NCBI RefSeq assembly: GCF_017603825.1
Contig: NZ_CP072014.1
Coordinates: forward strand, 1,116,001 to 1,180,000
DNA from: Arthrobacter crystallopoietes
GTDB taxonomy: Bacteria > Actinomycetota > Actinomycetes > Actinomycetales > Micrococcaceae
DNA: 64,000 nucleotides
Reading direction: 5' to 3'
The position numbers and the translations under genes are program-made. Position 1 is the first letter of the stretch, and each line of letters begins with the position of its first letter. This document shows, piece by piece, positions 37,601-45,282 of this stretch. Under the pieces are notes generated by a model, which had not been told where the DNA came from, searched no databases, and saw only the letters and a program-made list of their open reading frames with translations.

Positions 37601-37664
37601 TTGGGTTGGCCTAATCCGGTTCGGCGACAGTGCCAGCACTGCACTGACGGTGAACGTCCCGTAA
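34620..37664 (+). CDS. secreted subtilisin-like serine peptidase (S8) with PA insert
   Basis: A 1014-residue exported protease. Signal peptide to ~37 (GPAAA), I9 inhibitor-type propeptide (~55-160, HYIVMLEAQP ... VNGFAADLTG), then the S8 catalytic triad: Asp199 in GVIDTGYHP, His299 in DSHGTHTAS and Ser623 in SGTSMAAPH. A PA domain is inserted around 440-580 (KIVICDRGVIARAEKSVAVK). The ~300-residue C-terminal part has FN3-like and pre-peptidase-like segments (WDLYVITPAGEQLT). The layout matches plant-type (cucumisin-like) subtilases. Probably extracellular protein degradation. It is monocistronic, with a shared terminator downstream. Confidence 0.92.
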   Translation: MTMQSNSFVRRRSIRAATALALGLPLLLSGLAGPAAAAPPAISTTIQNSPLAEVPELYQDGHYIVMLEAQPVATYDGGVAGIAPTKPEKGRKLDVGNANAKKYQQHLKKRQQAVAAEEGVEIRKSFTTAVNGFAADLTGVQAAALAKTPGVLAVAEDEQHHPVYSSVDYLGLSGEKGVWNEQYGSEKNAGRGTVVGVIDTGYHPQNEFLAGGEVAPLRGKPKVGVPYLDVEGKIAMLKSDGSTFIGECQPGAAGSGFTGTECNSKVLSARYYADDFLKLVPPENRHPKESISPLDLDSHGTHTASTAAGNSGVKTEVDGRDFGTGSGVAPAAKVSVYKICWQDNNTATGGCYSSAAIAAIEQAIKDGVDVLNYSISGNNNSVIDPVSMAFLSAAEVGIFVSAAAGNAGPADTTVNHSAPWLTTVAASTFSNELQGTVELSDGTKYRGTSIMSSELGQTALVLSKDAGTAAAKPEDAALCTPGSLDPAKVRGKIVICDRGVIARAEKSVAVKQAEGVGMVLVNTVPGSLDLDLHAVPTVHIGDPGIKDKVAQDPSLTAALVDSDTTGLPDSPVPQVAAFSSRGPSTAVGSDLLKPDVAAPGVNVLAGVSPVEGEENFGFMSGTSMAAPHVAGFGALLLGKNPLWSPSTIKSALMTTAGDLVNEDGTTNTDNFATGAGQVDVRRMADPGLVYDSGVEDWYGFLQGAVGDIGLDEDLAIEAKDLNVPSIALGSLTGEVSVTRSVTALKSGTYRASVELPGIEATVEPSVLRLRKGQEASFTVTFKNDGAAYGEFAMGELAWQDGRHSVASPIAIRPVAVLSPETVVVDSVAGEGSASIEVTSGTDQPIDVAVEGMAKANAITAERTADPNAVTAKSAIVASLVVPEGATMAQMSINAAVPTADWDLYVITPAGEQLTQATANSSETLVLNQPKPGTYRVIGHLWGTSDGATTSTGTVNTVALSGDAGNLTVSPDPLELPNGETGSVEASWAGLGAGSWVGLIRFGDSASTALTVNVP

Positions 37665-37703
37665 GGGCAGCGGCCGTACCGATAAAGCGGTACCAACAAC
37701 AAA

Positions 37704-37743
37704 GCAGGTGGAGGCCCGCGGGAAACCGCCGGCCTCCACCTGC
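37704..37743. terminator. bidirectional terminator
   Basis: A 13-bp perfect inverted repeat (GCAGGTGGAGGCC / GGCCTCCACCTGC) between the convergent subtilase and ohrR-like genes. Confidence 0.8.
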
Positions 37744-37747
37744 AGTG

Positions 37748-38191
37748 TTAGTGCGCGGCGGCAATCAGATCCCGCATGGACTCGTTGAGCGCCACCAGCT
37801 TCTCGCGGTCCAGGCCGAGCCGCTGCAACATGGTGCCCGGCACCGCCAGGGCATCTTCCCGCAGGGCTTTACCTTTGACTGTCAGTCCAATGGCCAGGGC
37901 GCGTTCGTTTCCCGGTACCCGGTCGCGGGTGATCAGTCCGGCTGCTTCGAGCCGCTTGAGCATCGGCGAGAGCGTGGCGGGCTCCTGGGCCAGGACTTCG
38001 CCCAGATCCTTGACCATCCGGGGGCTCTCTTCCCACAGTGCCAGCATCACCAGGTACTGCGGATGGGTGATGCCGAGTTTTTCGAGGACCGGCTTGTATG
38101 CGCCGATCACACTGCGCGAGGCTACCGACAAAGCGAAGCAGAGCTGGTGTTCGAGCAGCAGGTCCTCGTCCCGCTGTACGGCTGCGGTCAT
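37748..38191 (-). CDS. OhrR-type MarR-family organic peroxide regulator
   Basis: A 147-residue winged-helix repressor. LEHQLCFALSVASR carries the single reactive cysteine (Cys18) at the OhrR position, and KLGITHPQYLVMLALWE is the OhrR-type helix that positions it. The DNA-binding wing is around LGEVLAQEPATLSPMLKRLE. No ohr peroxidase gene is beside it; two small paralogous genes diverge from it. ATG 38191 is preferred to an upstream GTG. A dyad in the shared upstream region may be its operator. Confidence 0.82.
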   Translation of the reverse strand: MTAAVQRDEDLLLEHQLCFALSVASRSVIGAYKPVLEKLGITHPQYLVMLALWEESPRMVKDLGEVLAQEPATLSPMLKRLEAAGLITRDRVPGNERALAIGLTVKGKALREDALAVPGTMLQRLGLDREKLVALNESMRDLIAAAH

Positions 38192-38212
38192 CCGGATCAC
38201 ACCCCTTCAAAT

Positions 38213-38228
38213 AGTTAGCGCACTAAGT
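38213..38228. promoter_or_regulatory. candidate MarR/OhrR operator
   Basis: AGTTAG-CGCA-CTAAGT, an inverted repeat with one mismatch, lies 22 bases upstream of the ohrR-like start and ~60 bases upstream of the first small gene. Confidence 0.45.
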
Positions 38229-38289
38229 GTTAGCCTATGCTGGAAGCAGGAATCGTTCCAATCCGCAGTGCAGACGTAAGGGGGCCCAC

Positions 38290-38499
38290 ATGGCCGGCAA
38301 GAAGAACTCGGTGCAGAGGTTCATGAACATCACCGGCAAACTTCGTGTGATCTTCGGCCCCGCGCAAAAGAGCGGCGTGGACCATCCCATGACCGAGGAC
38401 AACCGGCGCCTGCTCCAGGAACGTGAAGCGGATGCGGCGCAGTGGGAAACCGTCCGCCGGGCGGACGGCAGTACCTACATCGTGCCCAAAAAGCAGTAG
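38290..38499 (+). CDS. small conserved hypothetical protein A (paralogue pair)
   Basis: 69 residues, cytosolic. It shares the pattern RFMNIT ... FGPAQKSGVDHP and a C-terminal RRADGSTYIVPKK with the next small protein, so the two are tandem paralogues. No known domain recognised. Divergent from the OhrR-type regulator with a dyad between them, so peroxide-linked expression is possible. Confidence 0.65.
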   Translation: MAGKKNSVQRFMNITGKLRVIFGPAQKSGVDHPMTEDNRRLLQEREADAAQWETVRRADGSTYIVPKKQ

Positions 38500-38550
38500 A
38501 AGTCGTACACTGGTCATACGGATAACAGCCTCGTCAAGAAGGTGATTCAG

Positions 38551-38769
38551 ATGGCTGAGAATTCGCGCTTCCTCCGCACATTCATGCGTATAACCGCGGA
38601 GGCCGCCAAAGTGTGGGGTCCAGCAGACCGGATCGATTCTGATACCCCAGTGGTCCACAGGCACGACGACGCCGAGAAGGCCTCGGAAGAGCAGCTTGCG
38701 GAAATCGAAGTGGAGCGGGACGCGGAAGGCCATGCCTATGCAATCCGCAAACGCCACAACGTGGCCTGA
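38551..38769 (+). CDS. small conserved hypothetical protein B (paralogue pair)
   Basis: 72 residues; paralogue of protein A (TFMRIT ... WGPADRIDSDTP, then VERDAEGHAYAIRKR). ATG 38551 has AAGGTG at the right distance; the GTG nine bases earlier is less likely. It ends before a strong bidirectional terminator. Function unknown. Confidence 0.65.
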   Translation: MAENSRFLRTFMRITAEAAKVWGPADRIDSDTPVVHRHDDAEKASEEQLAEIEVERDAEGHAYAIRKRHNVA

Positions 38770-38788
38770 GGCCAAATCTGCCAAATAG

Positions 38789-38851
38789 CCAAAAAGAAAG
38801 ACCGACGGTGGTTCCCGTGCATGCGGGACAGCCGTCGGTCTTTCTTTTTGG
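38789..38851. terminator. strong bidirectional terminator
   Basis: A 20-bp perfect inverted repeat beginning CCAAAAAGAAAGACC and ending GGTCTTTCTTTTTGG, between convergent genes. Confidence 0.92.
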
Positions 38852-38862
38852 TCAGTGCCGGA

Positions 38863-40149
38863 TTAGCGCCCGGTGCCGCCGTACACGGTGGCCTCGTCCT
38901 CGGAGTCCAGGCCGAAGGCCGCATGGACGGCGCGCACGGCGGTGTCCAGCAGGTCGGCGTGGGTGACGATCGAGATACGGATTTCGGAGGTGGAGATCAT
39001 GTCCACATTCACGCCCGCTTTGTGCAGGGCATCGAAGAACTTGTAGGAAACGCCGGGGTTGGAGCGCATGCCCGCACCGATCAGGGAGAGCTTGCCCACC
39101 TGGTCGTTGTAGTCGATGCTGTCGAACCCGACTATGTCCTGGGAGGCCCGGAGCGCTTCCAGGGCTTCCTTCCCTTCCACCATGGGAAGCGTGAACGAGA
39201 TGTCCGTCTTGCCGGTTCCCTTGGTGGAAACGTTCTGCACGATCATGTCGATGTTGGAGTGGGCGCCGGCGACAATGCCGAACAGCTCTGCCGCCTTGCC
39301 GGGGATGTCGGGCACGCCGATGATGGTGACCTTGGCTTCGGAACGGTCATGGGCCACTCCGGAAATGATGGGCTGTTCCATGGGTTCTCCCTCTTGGATC
39401 TTGATCTTGTCGTCGGGGTTGGGCAGCACCCAGGTCCCTTCATTAGTGCTGAACGACGAGCGAACGTGCAACGGGACACCAAAGCGGCGGGCGTATTCCA
39501 CGCAGCGCAGGTGCAGGATCTTGGAGCCGGAGGCCGCCATTTCCAGCATTTCCTCGCTGGAGATCTCGTCGATCTTCTGCGCATTGGTGACAACGCGGGG
39601 ATCCGCGGTGTAGATGCCGTCGACGTCCGTGTAGATCTCGCAGGAATCGGCGTTCAGCGCCGCGGCCAGTGCCACTGCGGTGGTGTCGGAACCGCCGCGT
39701 CCCAGCGTGGTGATGTCCTGGCTTTCGCGGCTCATGCCCTGGAACCCGGCAACGATGGCGATGTCGCCCTTTTCCAGCGCCGTCTTCACCCGGTGCGGGG
39801 AGACATCGATGATGCGGGCTTTGCCGTGGATGGCATCGGTAATCATGCCGGCCTGGCTGCCGGTGAAGGACTGCGCCGTGGCGCCCTGCTCCTGGATGGC
39901 CATGGCCAGCAGGGACATGGAAATTCGTTCGCCGGCGCTCAGCAGCATATCCATCTCGCGTGCGCTGGGGGCGGAGGTAACCTGGTCAGCAAGATCAAGC
40001 AGCTCGTCGGTGGTGTCGCCCATCGCGGACACAACAACCACAACTTCGTTGCCGGCAGCCTGCGTGTCGACCACGCGCTGGGCAACCCGCTTGATGCCTT
40101 CGGCGTCCGATACTGAGGAACCACCAAACTTCTGCACTATCAAGCTCAT
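38863..40149 (-). CDS. lysC: aspartate kinase
   Basis: A 428-residue enzyme that phosphorylates aspartate, the first step towards lysine, threonine and methionine (through homoserine). KFGGSSVSD (7-15), [16 protein letters not shown] and the C-terminal tandem ACT domains ([40 protein letters not shown]) are all present; the ACT domains bind lysine/threonine for feedback control. In actinobacteria an internal start often gives a separate beta subunit. ATG 40149 is chosen; the 67 residues upstream in the frame have no family match. asd, the usual partner, is not next to it. Confidence 0.95.
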   Translation of the reverse strand: MSLIVQKFGGSSVSDAEGIKRVAQRVVDTQAAGNEVVVVVSAMGDTTDELLDLADQVTSAPSAREMDMLLSAGERISMSLLAMAIQEQGATAQSFTGSQAGMITDAIHGKARIIDVSPHRVKTALEKGDIAIVAGFQGMSRESQDITTLGRGGSDTTAVALAAALNADSCEIYTDVDGIYTADPRVVTNAQKIDEISSEEMLEMAASGSKILHLRCVEYARRFGVPLHVRSSFSTNEGTWVLPNPDDKIKIQEGEPMEQPIISGVAHDRSEAKVTIIGVPDIPGKAAELFGIVAGAHSNIDMIVQNVSTKGTGKTDISFTLPMVEGKEALEALRASQDIVGFDSIDYNDQVGKLSLIGAGMRSNPGVSYKFFDALHKAGVNVDMISTSEIRISIVTHADLLDTAVRAVHAAFGLDSEDEATVYGGTGR

Positions 40150-40335
40150 GCGCTCTCTAAACAACTCCTGGATTGGGGCCCACCGGCAGCCTGGCACGGT
40201 AGGCAATTGGGAAATCTGCCGATGCATACACGTCGGCTGCAGACGCACTCGGCAAGGAAAGTCTAGCGCCGCGGAGCTATCCGCGGTGAATAGATTTGAA
40301 CAAACAGGCCAGTGTGACCTTCGGAAAATCAGGAA

Positions 40336-40384
40336 CAACGACGGCGGCAAGCTGGCTTACGCACTGCAGTCGCCGCCGTCGTTG
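40336..40384 (-). terminator. terminator after the ABC-importer operon
   Basis: CAACGACGGCGGC / GCCGCCGTCGTTG, a 13-bp perfect inverted repeat past the ATPase stop codon. The rest of 40150-40401 is the lysC leader and promoter region. Confidence 0.75.
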
Positions 40385-40401
40385 GTTGGGTTGTATCGGT
40401 G

Positions 40402-41247
40402 TCAGTGCGTGCCGATCTGGCCTTCACCGGTGCCGAGTACGGCGCGTAGGAAGGCCTTGGTGCGCTCGTGTTCGGGGCGCGTGAACATGACTTCCGGCGG
40501 CGCTTCCTCCACAACCCGGCCCCCGTCGAACATCATGACGCGGTTGGACACATCGCGGGCGAACTGCATCTCATGCGTGACTATGAGCATGGTGATGTCG
40601 GTGGTGTCGGCGATGTGCTTCAGGATGCCGAGCACTTCGCCGACGATTTCCGGGTCCAGCGCCGAGGTGACCTCGTCCAGCAGCAGGATGTCCGGATCCA
40701 TGGCCAGTGCTCGGGCGATGGCAACGCGCTGCTGCTGGCCGCCGGAAAGCTGCAGCGGATGGGCGTTGGCCTTGCCCGGTAGCCCCACGCTTTCGAGCAG
40801 TTCCATGGCGCGCTTGGTGGCGTCAGCCTTGGACTGGCCGAGCACGTGGACCGGCGCCTCGATGATGTTTTCCAGCACTGTCATGTTGGGAAACAGGTTG
40901 AACTGCTGGAAGACCATGCCGATGCGCTTGCGGATCTGCTTCTGGGCCTTGTCGCTGCGGGCTACCCGCTTGCCGTCGCGCAGCTCGTGCGTAAGCGGCT
41001 CGCCGTTGATGTAGATGTAGCCGTCACTGAGGCTTTCCAGCGTCATGACCAGGCGCAGGATTGTGGTCTTGCCCGAGCCGCTGGGCCCGATCAGGGTGAC
41101 GCGGTCGCCCTTGGCCACCTCGAAATTGAGGTCCTTGAGGACCACGTTGTCGCCGAACCGCTTCTCCACATTCTCGAACCTGATGGCCGGAACGGCGGCC
41201 GCGGAGCCGTTACCGGCCGCGGTGTGGGGATCAGTAGTTGTAGGCAA
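40402..41247 (-). CDS. ehuA: amino-acid/ectoine-type ABC transporter ATPase
   Basis: A 281-residue polar amino-acid-type ATPase: Walker A GPSGSGKTT (54-62), signature LSGGQQQRVAIARAL, Walker B DILLLDEVTSALD. It is last in a binding protein-permease-permease-ATPase operon that resembles ectoine/hydroxyectoine EhuBCDA. The only start in range is TTG 41247, preceded by GGAAAAG and overlapping the permease gene by 17 bp. The ehu name rests on the binding protein. Confidence 0.72.
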   Translation of the reverse strand: MPTTTDPHTAAGNGSAAAVPAIRFENVEKRFGDNVVLKDLNFEVAKGDRVTLIGPSGSGKTTILRLVMTLESLSDGYIYINGEPLTHELRDGKRVARSDKAQKQIRKRIGMVFQQFNLFPNMTVLENIIEAPVHVLGQSKADATKRAMELLESVGLPGKANAHPLQLSGGQQQRVAIARALAMDPDILLLDEVTSALDPEIVGEVLGILKHIADTTDITMLIVTHEMQFARDVSNRVMMFDGGRVVEEAPPEVMFTRPEHERTKAFLRAVLGTGEGQIGTH

Positions 41248-41884
41248 GGCGCTTTTCCAATCTGGAGATGAGCAGGGAGGTCGGGTAGCTGGCGAGGAGG
41301 AAAATCACGCCGGCCAGGGTGATTGCCTCCATATATCTGAAGTTGTTGCCGCCGAACGTGAGCCCGGCCCGGACCATTTCCACCACGCCGATGGTTAGCA
41401 GGAACGGGGTGTCCTTGAACATCGAGATGGCGTAGTTTCCCAACGCCGGGATCGTTGCCCGCAGGGCCTGCGGAACGATAACGGCAGTCCAGGTTCGCCG
41501 CTTGGACATGGACAGCGCGGTGGTTGCCTCCCACTGGCCCTTGGGTACCGAGTCGATGCCGGCCCGGTAGACCTCGGCCATGTAGGTGGAGTAGTGGATG
41601 CCGAAGACCACGATGCCGATGGTCAGCGGTTCGACGGTCAGGAAGGTCCAATACGCGAACAGCAGCTGCACCACGATCGGCGTCATCCGGATGAAGTCGC
41701 CGATGAAAGTGATGACGGCGGCAATCGGTTTCGGCACCGACATGCGCAGGATCGCGATGAAGAGTCCGAGCACGGCCGCGATGGCGGTGCTCAGCACAGT
41801 GACAATCAAGGTGACCTGGACGAAGGCCAGGAGCAGTTCGGGCAGTACCGCCCAGGCGGCGTCCCAATCCCATAAGCCGTTCAT
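41231..41884 (-). CDS. ehuD: ectoine-type ABC transporter permease 2
   Basis: A 217-residue His/Glu/Gln-type inner-membrane permease with about five helices (LLLAFVQVTLIVTVLSTAIA, VQLLFAYWTFLTV). The EAA loop GQWEATTALSMSKRRTWTAV contacts the ATPase. The opening WDWDAAWAVLPELL resembles EhuD. The ATG overlaps the permease 1 stop by 4 bp. Confidence 0.75.
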   Translation of the reverse strand: MNGLWDWDAAWAVLPELLLAFVQVTLIVTVLSTAIAAVLGLFIAILRMSVPKPIAAVITFIGDFIRMTPIVVQLLFAYWTFLTVEPLTIGIVVFGIHYSTYMAEVYRAGIDSVPKGQWEATTALSMSKRRTWTAVIVPQALRATIPALGNYAISMFKDTPFLLTIGVVEMVRAGLTFGGNNFRYMEAITLAGVIFLLASYPTSLLISRLEKRLAYNY

Positions 41885-42612
41885 GCTTTCAGGCCTCCTT
41901 CCGCTGCGGCGGTCTCCGGGGTCTTCGGGGTCAGCGCCTCGCGCAGCGATTCGCCGCGGCCGAGGCGGTGCTTGGCCCGTACCTCAAGAGCGTTCATGAT
42001 CAGCGTCAGGATGTACGCGATGACGAAGTAGATCACCAGGCTCACGCCGTACGCGAAGAAGGTGTCCGTCTGCTCGCGCAGTTGCTCGGTGTGGTAGGTC
42101 AAGTCCGCAAGGGTGATGAAGCTGACGATCGCCGTGCCCTTGAGCATGTGGATGAGGTAGTTGGTCAGGGAGGGAATCATCAGGGCCCACGCCTGCGGGA
42201 AGATGACACGGATCATCTGCTGCGACTTGGACATGCTCAACGCCGTGGTGGCTTCCCATTGCCCTGTCGGAACCGAATTGATGGATCCGCGCACTACCTC
42301 GGCCGCGTAGGCGCCGTAGTTCAGCCCGAGGCCGAGGATGCCGCAGACCATGGCCGGCAGCTCCAGCCCCAGCTGCGGCAGAACGAAGAAGAAGAAGAAC
42401 AGCTGGACTACCAGCGAAGTGCCGCGGAAAAATTCCATGATCGCCCGGCACAGGCCGCGGAGCACAATGTTGCGCAGCCGCGAGCCCAGGCCGAGGATCA
42501 CGGCGATAACCATGGCCAGCAGGGCGCCGCCGAGGGTCAGCTGGAGGGTAATCCACAACCCGTCCAGGATTCTTGGCCACGCCTCTGCCAGCGCTTCGAA
42601 ATTGCTTTCCAT
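41881..42612 (-). CDS. ehuC: ectoine-type ABC transporter permease 1
   Basis: A 243-residue permease of the same type (LWITLQLTLGGALLAMVIAV, VVQLFFFFFVLPQLGLELPA, GQWEATTALSMSKSQQMIRV). It should pair with the EhuD-like subunit to form the membrane channel. A ~30-residue charged tail follows the last helix. Starts nine bases after the binding-protein stop. Confidence 0.75.
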   Translation of the reverse strand: MESNFEALAEAWPRILDGLWITLQLTLGGALLAMVIAVILGLGSRLRNIVLRGLCRAIMEFFRGTSLVVQLFFFFFVLPQLGLELPAMVCGILGLGLNYGAYAAEVVRGSINSVPTGQWEATTALSMSKSQQMIRVIFPQAWALMIPSLTNYLIHMLKGTAIVSFITLADLTYHTEQLREQTDTFFAYGVSLVIYFVIAYILTLIMNALEVRAKHRLGRGESLREALTPKTPETAAAEGGLKA

Positions 42613-42621
42613 GGAAGTGGA

Positions 42622-43551
42622 CTAGCCCAGTTCTCCGGAGCAGAGCTGCTCGGTGGTCAGATCCTTTGGCGGCAGGTTCTCGGCGGTGAAGCCGAAGTCG
42701 CCGACTACGTCCACGTAGGTCTCTTCGGACTCGGTGATCTTGGCCAGCTCGGCGTTGTAGGCTTCCAGCAGTTCCGTGTCGCCTTGGCGGAAGACCGTGG
42801 CACCGGCGCCGATCTGCTCCACGCCGTCGATGACCTGGACAAATGGCTGCGTCACTTCCACTCCGGCATCCGGGTTCTTGTCGGCCAGCCAGTTCAGGGA
42901 GATAGCCGTCATGGCGAAGGCGTCAGCGCGGCCCGCCGCGACGGTGTCCATGCCGTCCTGGGCATTGCCAACGGACTGGACATCCAGGCCCAGCTTGTCG
43001 GCGTAACCGGCTTCGATGCCGCCGGAGAGCACTGCCAGCTTGATATCCTCGCCGCCTTCTTCAGCCGCGACAACCGAATCCAGGTCCGTCAGGTTCTTCG
43101 GGTTACCCTCCTGGACCATCAGCGCAGTGGTGTACATGATTTCCGGGTCGCTGAAAGCGGCCTGCTCGCAGCGCTCCGGCAGGATGGACATGCCGGCACT
43201 GACAACGTCGAACCGGCCTGCATTCAGACCCGGGATCAGTGCGTCCCAGTCCACCAGGAGTGCTTCAACGTTCTCGACGCCGAGCTCGCTGAAAATCTTC
43301 TCGTGCATGGCAATGGTCGCGCCTGTGGGCTTGCCGCCTTCCTGGAAGGAATACGGGGCCTCGCCCGCGATGCCAACGGTGACCGTGCCCGACTCCTGGA
43401 TTTCCGCCAGCGTGTTGCCTGCAGCCGGGCTTTCCCCGCCGCCGCCGCCCTGCTCGATCTGTCCGTCGCCGCAGCCGGCCATCAGCACCAGCGCCAGCAC
43501 GCTCCCCGCGGCCATTGCCGCCCGGGACTTAGTAGTACGAGCGTTCATCAT
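42622..43551 (-). CDS. ehuB: ectoine/hydroxyectoine-type substrate-binding lipoprotein
   Basis: A 309-residue lipoprotein (lipobox LMAGC) with a family 3 solute-binding fold. VTVGIAGEAPYSFQ, LGVENVEALLVDWDALIPGL and AGRFDVVSAGMSILPERCEQ match EhuB proteins more closely than glutamine or arginine binders. It captures the compatible solute outside the cell for EhuCDA. The first gene of its operon, with 326 bases of regulatory DNA to a divergent GntR gene. Another polar ligand cannot be excluded. Confidence 0.72.
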   Translation of the reverse strand: MMNARTTKSRAAMAAGSVLALVLMAGCGDGQIEQGGGGGESPAAGNTLAEIQESGTVTVGIAGEAPYSFQEGGKPTGATIAMHEKIFSELGVENVEALLVDWDALIPGLNAGRFDVVSAGMSILPERCEQAAFSDPEIMYTTALMVQEGNPKNLTDLDSVVAAEEGGEDIKLAVLSGGIEAGYADKLGLDVQSVGNAQDGMDTVAAGRADAFAMTAISLNWLADKNPDAGVEVTQPFVQVIDGVEQIGAGATVFRQGDTELLEAYNAELAKITESEETYVDVVGDFGFTAENLPPKDLTTEQLCSGELG

Positions 43552-43666
43552 GTTCCTCTTTCGGTCGTGAAATGGGCGAAGCCACCCGGTCTACGCACGT
43601 GCGCACCCAGCCGACCCGACCCGAATTTGGGATGACTGAGGTCAACGCTAGTAATTTTCGCCACCA

Positions 43667-43698
43667 CATACAATCTGCAAGTCTGCATGTATGATTGT
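43667..43698. promoter_or_regulatory. nested palindromes, candidate GntR operator
   Basis: CATACA ... TGTATG (43667-43672/43688-43693) and the overlapping ACAATC ... GATTGT (43670-43675/43693-43698) lie in the 43552-43877 intergenic region between the divergent importer operon and GntR gene. No other gene is visible there. Confidence 0.5.
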
Positions 43699-43877
43699 CG
43701 ACAGCAGTGCGATCCGGAGTATTTCGCCCCGGTTACGGGCTAAAATCCGCGTACTTCCGCGGATGTCGGCCCTCACACTTATACTGATTACGATTTGGCC
43801 ACGATGCGGATTCATCCCCAACCTGTGCACTGTGCAGGAGTAATCCGGCGCCAAACGCAAGACACGTAAGGACCCAG

Positions 43878-44657
43878 ATGCCCCATCCCTCTGCACACCG
43901 CAACGCGCCGGCCGTCCTGAGAGTGCATCGTCCCTCGACCGTGGACCTGATCGCCACGGAACTGCGTAACGCCATCTATTCCGGTGCGCTGGCCGTGCGT
44001 TCGCCGCTGCGCGAAGTAGAGATTGCCCGGCAGCTTGGCGTAAGCCGCAGCCCCTTGCGGGAAGCCGCCCAGCGTTTGGTCCAGGAAGGGCTGCTGACGG
44101 CCAAGCCGGGGCAGGGGATGCGCGTGGCGGTGGTCGGCGAAGACCGGCTGGATGACCTGTTCGAGGCCCGGGTCGCGGTGGAGAGCCACGCGGCCAGGAT
44201 GATCATCGATAAGCACGACGACGCCGCCGTCGCCAAGGTGCAGCGCGCTTTCGAGCACCTGCTGCAGGCGGCGGAAGGCAATGATGCCCGGGCCATCGGC
44301 GACGCGGACCTGGATTTCCACTTTGCCCTTGTCGACGCCGCGGGCAACGCGCATTTGAGCCGCTACATGTCAACGCTCGTCGCGGAGACCCGGCTGGCGG
44401 CCTTCAGCAGCAAGCGCGGCTATATCGTGCGTAAGGACATTACCCAATCGCACCATGGCATCATGGCGGCCCTGCAGGACTGGGACGCCGAGGCCGCGGC
44501 CGATGCCATCAGGGAACACATGGTGGAAGCAGTGGACCGGCTGACCGGCGTGCTCGAAGAGCGGGGTGTTCACGTGGAAACGGTCACCGAGGAACCCGCT
44601 CCCGCAGGAGCCTACGCGCTGGGGCCGATCACCCAGCCGCTGACGGAGCTTTCCTAA
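43878..44657 (+). CDS. GntR/FadR-family regulator (FCD domain)
   Basis: A 259-residue repressor: N-terminal winged helix (~22-85; PLREVEIARQLGVSRSPLRE) and C-terminal FCD domain with metal-ligand residues in DLDFHFALVDAAGNAHL, SHHGIMAAL and REHMVEAV. ATG 43878 has AAGGA upstream. It is divergent from the ectoine-type importer, so it probably controls that operon and itself through the palindromes between them. Confidence 0.85.
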   Translation: MPHPSAHRNAPAVLRVHRPSTVDLIATELRNAIYSGALAVRSPLREVEIARQLGVSRSPLREAAQRLVQEGLLTAKPGQGMRVAVVGEDRLDDLFEARVAVESHAARMIIDKHDDAAVAKVQRAFEHLLQAAEGNDARAIGDADLDFHFALVDAAGNAHLSRYMSTLVAETRLAAFSSKRGYIVRKDITQSHHGIMAALQDWDAEAAADAIREHMVEAVDRLTGVLEERGVHVETVTEEPAPAGAYALGPITQPLTELS

Positions 44658-44663
44658 ACTTGG

Positions 44664-45260
44664 CTAACTGAGCTGGCGCCGGCCTTCGAAGGCACGGCCC
44701 AGCGTCACTTCGTCGGCGTATTCCAGGTCTCCGCCGACGGGAAGTCCTGAAGCCAGCCGGGTTACCTTGATATCGAAGTCCTTGAGCAGCCGCGCGACGT
44801 AGGTTGCTGTCGCCTCGCCCTCCAGATTCGGATCCGTGGCGATGATGATTTCCTGAACCCGGCCATCGGTGAGCCGGGTCAGCAGTTCCCGCATCCGCAG
44901 CTGATTAGGGCCGACGCCGCCGATCGGATTGATGGCTCCGCCGAGCACATGGTAGCGGCCCCGGAAGGACCGGGTGCGCTCAATGGCGACGACGTCCTTC
45001 GACTCTTCCACCACACAGATTTGGGTGGGATCCCGTCGGGGATCACGGCAGATGTTGCAGGTCTCCTCCTCGGAGACGTTGCCGCAGATCGAACAGAACT
45101 TCACCCGCTCCTTGACGTTGGTGATGGCCTGCACCAGTTGCTGCATATCGGCCGGATCGGCTTCCAGGATGTGGAAAGCGATGCGCTGGGCCGACTTTGG
45201 TCCAATACCGGGGAGCCGGCCAAGCTCGTCGATTAGCTCCTGGACGGCACCTTCGTACAC
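44664..45260 (-). CDS. recR: recombination mediator RecR
   Basis: A 198-residue protein that works with RecF and RecO to load RecA at gaps. Helix-hairpin-helix [18 protein letters not shown] (13-30), a four-Cys zinc motif (Cys56, 59, 68, 71) and a Toprim domain with [17 protein letters not shown] start. It lies 22 bases after dnaX, the classic dnaX-recR pairing. Confidence 0.97.
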   Translation of the reverse strand: MYEGAVQELIDELGRLPGIGPKSAQRIAFHILEADPADMQQLVQAITNVKERVKFCSICGNVSEEETCNICRDPRRDPTQICVVEESKDVVAIERTRSFRGRYHVLGGAINPIGGVGPNQLRMRELLTRLTDGRVQEIIIATDPNLEGEATATYVARLLKDFDIKVTRLASGLPVGGDLEYADEVTLGRAFEGRRQLS

Positions 45261-45282
45261 TGAACCTCAATCTCCAAACAGT

